Shown here piece by piece: positions 14,827-15,977 of a stretch of DNA of 15,977 nucleotides; positions within the stretch are counted from its first letter, which is position 1, and every line of letters begins with the position of its first letter. The DNA is taken from positions 1-15,977 of the forward strand of contig JACCUM010000331.1 in assembly GCA_013811805.1 (NCBI GenBank), in the 5' to 3' direction. Origin of the DNA: Geodermatophilaceae bacterium (lineage in GTDB: Bacteria > Actinomycetota > Actinomycetes > Mycobacteriales > Geodermatophilaceae). The position numbers and the translations under genes were made by a program. The notes under the pieces are model-generated. The model was not told the origin of the DNA and did no database searches. It saw only the letters and a list, made by a program, of their open reading frames with translations.

Positions 14827-15738
14827 ATGGCCGGGGAGAAGCTGCGGGTACGCGTGGGGGAACGCACCCTCGCTGTGACGAATCTGCAGAAGGTGCTCTA
14901 TCCCGAGATCGGCTGGTCGAAGGCCGACGTGATCGACTACTACGCGACGATCGGTCCGACCATGCTGCCGTACCTGCGGGGTCGCCCGATCACGTTCAAG
15001 CGGTATCCCGATGGGGTGGAGGGGGAATCATTCTTCGAGAAGAACACCGCGCGCAATGCTCCCGAGTGGCTCCACCATGCTGTGCTGCCGGCCACCCGTA
15101 GCACCAAGGAGCGCACCGAACTCGACTACGCCATCCTCGATGACTTGCCGAGTCTCGTCTGGGCGGCAAATCTCGCGGCCCTCGAATTACACGTTCCACA
15201 GTGGAGGGTCGGAGCCAAAAAGCAAGCCCTCGCACCGGACCTCATGGTTTTCGACCTCGATCCCGGACCACCGGCGACCATCGTGGAGTGCACGCGGGTC
15301 GCGCTCCTCGTCCGGGACGTGCTGGCGGAGGACGAGTTGATGGCCTTCGCCAAGACGTCCGGCTCCAAGGGGATGCAGCTCTACGTCGGAGTCAAGGTGC
15401 GTGACCCGGAACGAACCAGTGCTTACGCGAAGTCTCTGGCCGAGCGGCTGGCCGCCGAACATCCCGACCTGATCGTGTCTCAGATGGCCAAGAACCTGCG
15501 TCCGGACAAGGTCTTCATCGACTGGAGTCAGAACAACCCGGCGAAGACAACGGTGGCGCCGTACTCACTGCGCGCGCGCCCCGAGCCGACAGTGTCCACG
15601 CCGATCAGCTGGGACGAGGTCGAGGGCTGCCAGTCGGCCGGTGACCTGAGGTTCCTGGCCTCCGACGTCCTAGCCAGGGTCGAGAAGCGCGGCGACCTCT
15701 TCAATGGCCTGCTCACAGAGAAATCCGCCCTGCCGTAG
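14827..15738 (+). CDS. LigD-type polymerase/primase (POL) as a separate protein
   Basis: A 303-residue archaeo-eukaryotic primase-type polymerase that fills gaps or adds nucleotides at broken ends, normally fused in LigD. Seen: LAVTNLQKVLYPEIGWSKAD, RPITFKRYPDGV, FFEKNTARNAPEW, motif I FDLDPG with D143 and D145, motif II SGSKGMQLYV, and motif III FIDWSQNNPAKTTVAPYSLR with D232. At motif II the usual His (SGxKGxH) is Gln (Q184). I chose ATG 14827 because homologues start just before this MAGEKLRVRV segment; GTG 14794 or ATG 14818 in the same frame would add 11 or 3 residues. No start has a good ribosome-binding site. It lies 55 nt after the PE-ligase gene, in a different frame. Confidence 0.93.
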   Translation: MAGEKLRVRVGERTLAVTNLQKVLYPEIGWSKADVIDYYATIGPTMLPYLRGRPITFKRYPDGVEGESFFEKNTARNAPEWLHHAVLPATRSTKERTELDYAILDDLPSLVWAANLAALELHVPQWRVGAKKQALAPDLMVFDLDPGPPATIVECTRVALLVRDVLAEDELMAFAKTSGSKGMQLYVGVKVRDPERTSAYAKSLAERLAAEHPDLIVSQMAKNLRPDKVFIDWSQNNPAKTTVAPYSLRARPEPTVSTPISWDEVEGCQSAGDLRFLASDVLARVEKRGDLFNGLLTEKSALP

Positions 15739-15841
15739 TGGGCTTGGGCGACGGGTTTCGTGAGAAGTCCTGGCGGTCTGAACGGGTCAGTCTCGGCGGC
15801 CGTATACACAATCGTCCGCACCCTGATCATTTGGAGGCATC

Positions 15842-15977
15842 ATGCTCGGCAAGATCGCAAAGACCATCGCCGTCACGGCTTTCGCAGGTGGATCGGTACT
15901 GCTCAGCGCCGGCGGAGCGTCCGCCGCACACTGCGTCTCGCCTGACGGAACCTCGCCTGGCTTCTCGTACTTCGGCA
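15842..15977 (+). CDS. Small secreted protein, N-terminal part (runs off the right edge)
   Basis: The 45 visible codons encode a Sec signal peptide: basic start MLGKIAK, a hydrophobic core TIAVTAFAGGSVLLSAGG, then an AxA cleavage site at GASA before AHCVSPDG. TGGAGG at 15832-15837 stands 4 nt before the ATG. The mature part begins with a Cys and turn-forming residues, so it is probably a small extracellular protein. The family cannot be recognised from 17 mature residues. It is too short for ordinary gene-length filters but has good start signals. It is separated from the NHEJ genes by about 100 nt and probably has its own promoter (AT-rich TATACACAAT at 15803-15812 is the best candidate -10 region). 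Confidence 0.72.
   Translation, partial: MLGKIAKTIAVTAFAGGSVLLSAGGASAAHCVSPDGTSPGFSYFG

Noticed and set aside
14769..14827. Frameshift or sequencing error splitting a single LigD
   Set aside because: The ligase ends at its natural C-terminal motif and the polymerase starts at its natural N terminus, with a 55-nt gap; both look complete.

Overview
The window is chromosomal DNA from a high-GC Actinomycetota, densely coding with strong GC preference at third codon positions. Gene content and order point the same way. From memory, it closely follows the Mycobacterium tuberculosis stretch Rv1475c-Rv1488: acn, then the moxR / DUF58 / VWA trio, then fabG1, inhA, hemH, a reverse-strand gene like Rv1486c, an NfeD-like gene and an SPFH gene. 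The mycobacterial ripA/ripB peptidase genes are absent. A PAP2-family gene and an acyl-CoA synthetase gene occupy that place. The enoyl reductase lacks the long substrate-loop insert of InhA, so I suspect an actinobacterium without mycolic acids (Frankiales, Nakamurellales, Geodermatophilales or similar). The genus cannot be fixed by eye.

Layout. 1-940 (-): N-terminal third of aconitase. 941-1130: divergent intergenic region with a good promoter for the rightward gene. 1131-3648 (+): PAP2/Aur1-like membrane phosphatase and AMP-forming acyl-CoA synthetase, ended by a 12-bp hairpin. 3649-3941: regulatory region with a perfect 15-bp tandem repeat. 3942-6947 (+): moxR, DUF58 and VWA genes, the first two overlapping. 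7081-9594 (+): fabG, fabI and ferrochelatase, tightly packed. 9605-10414 (-): conserved protein of unknown function, convergent with the ferrochelatase gene. 10489-12252 (+): NfeD-like and SPFH membrane proteins. 12262-15738 (+): a non-homologous end-joining cassette of Ku, a phosphoesterase-ligase LigD and a separate LigD-type polymerase. 15842-end (+): start of a small secreted protein.

How the genes work together. FabG and FabI catalyse the two reductions of fatty-acid elongation (FAS II). MoxR, DUF58 and VWA form a typical AAA+ ATPase / VWA chaperone module at the membrane. NfeD and SPFH are a known membrane-microdomain pair. Ku, the PE-ligase and the polymerase together supply end binding, end processing, gap filling and ligation. 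Here LigD is split into PE-LIG and POL proteins, and POL has Gln where the family usually has the motif II His.

Most of the window is ordinary core genome. Four things merit a second look: the split NHEJ cassette and its polymerase substitution; a recurring TANNNT element 6-7 nt before start codons that lack a Shine-Dalgarno sequence (probable leaderless transcripts, two using the previous gene's stop codon); the tandem repeat before moxR; and the uncharacterised reverse-strand gene. I saw no CRISPR, tRNA, rRNA, insertion sequence or phage feature.
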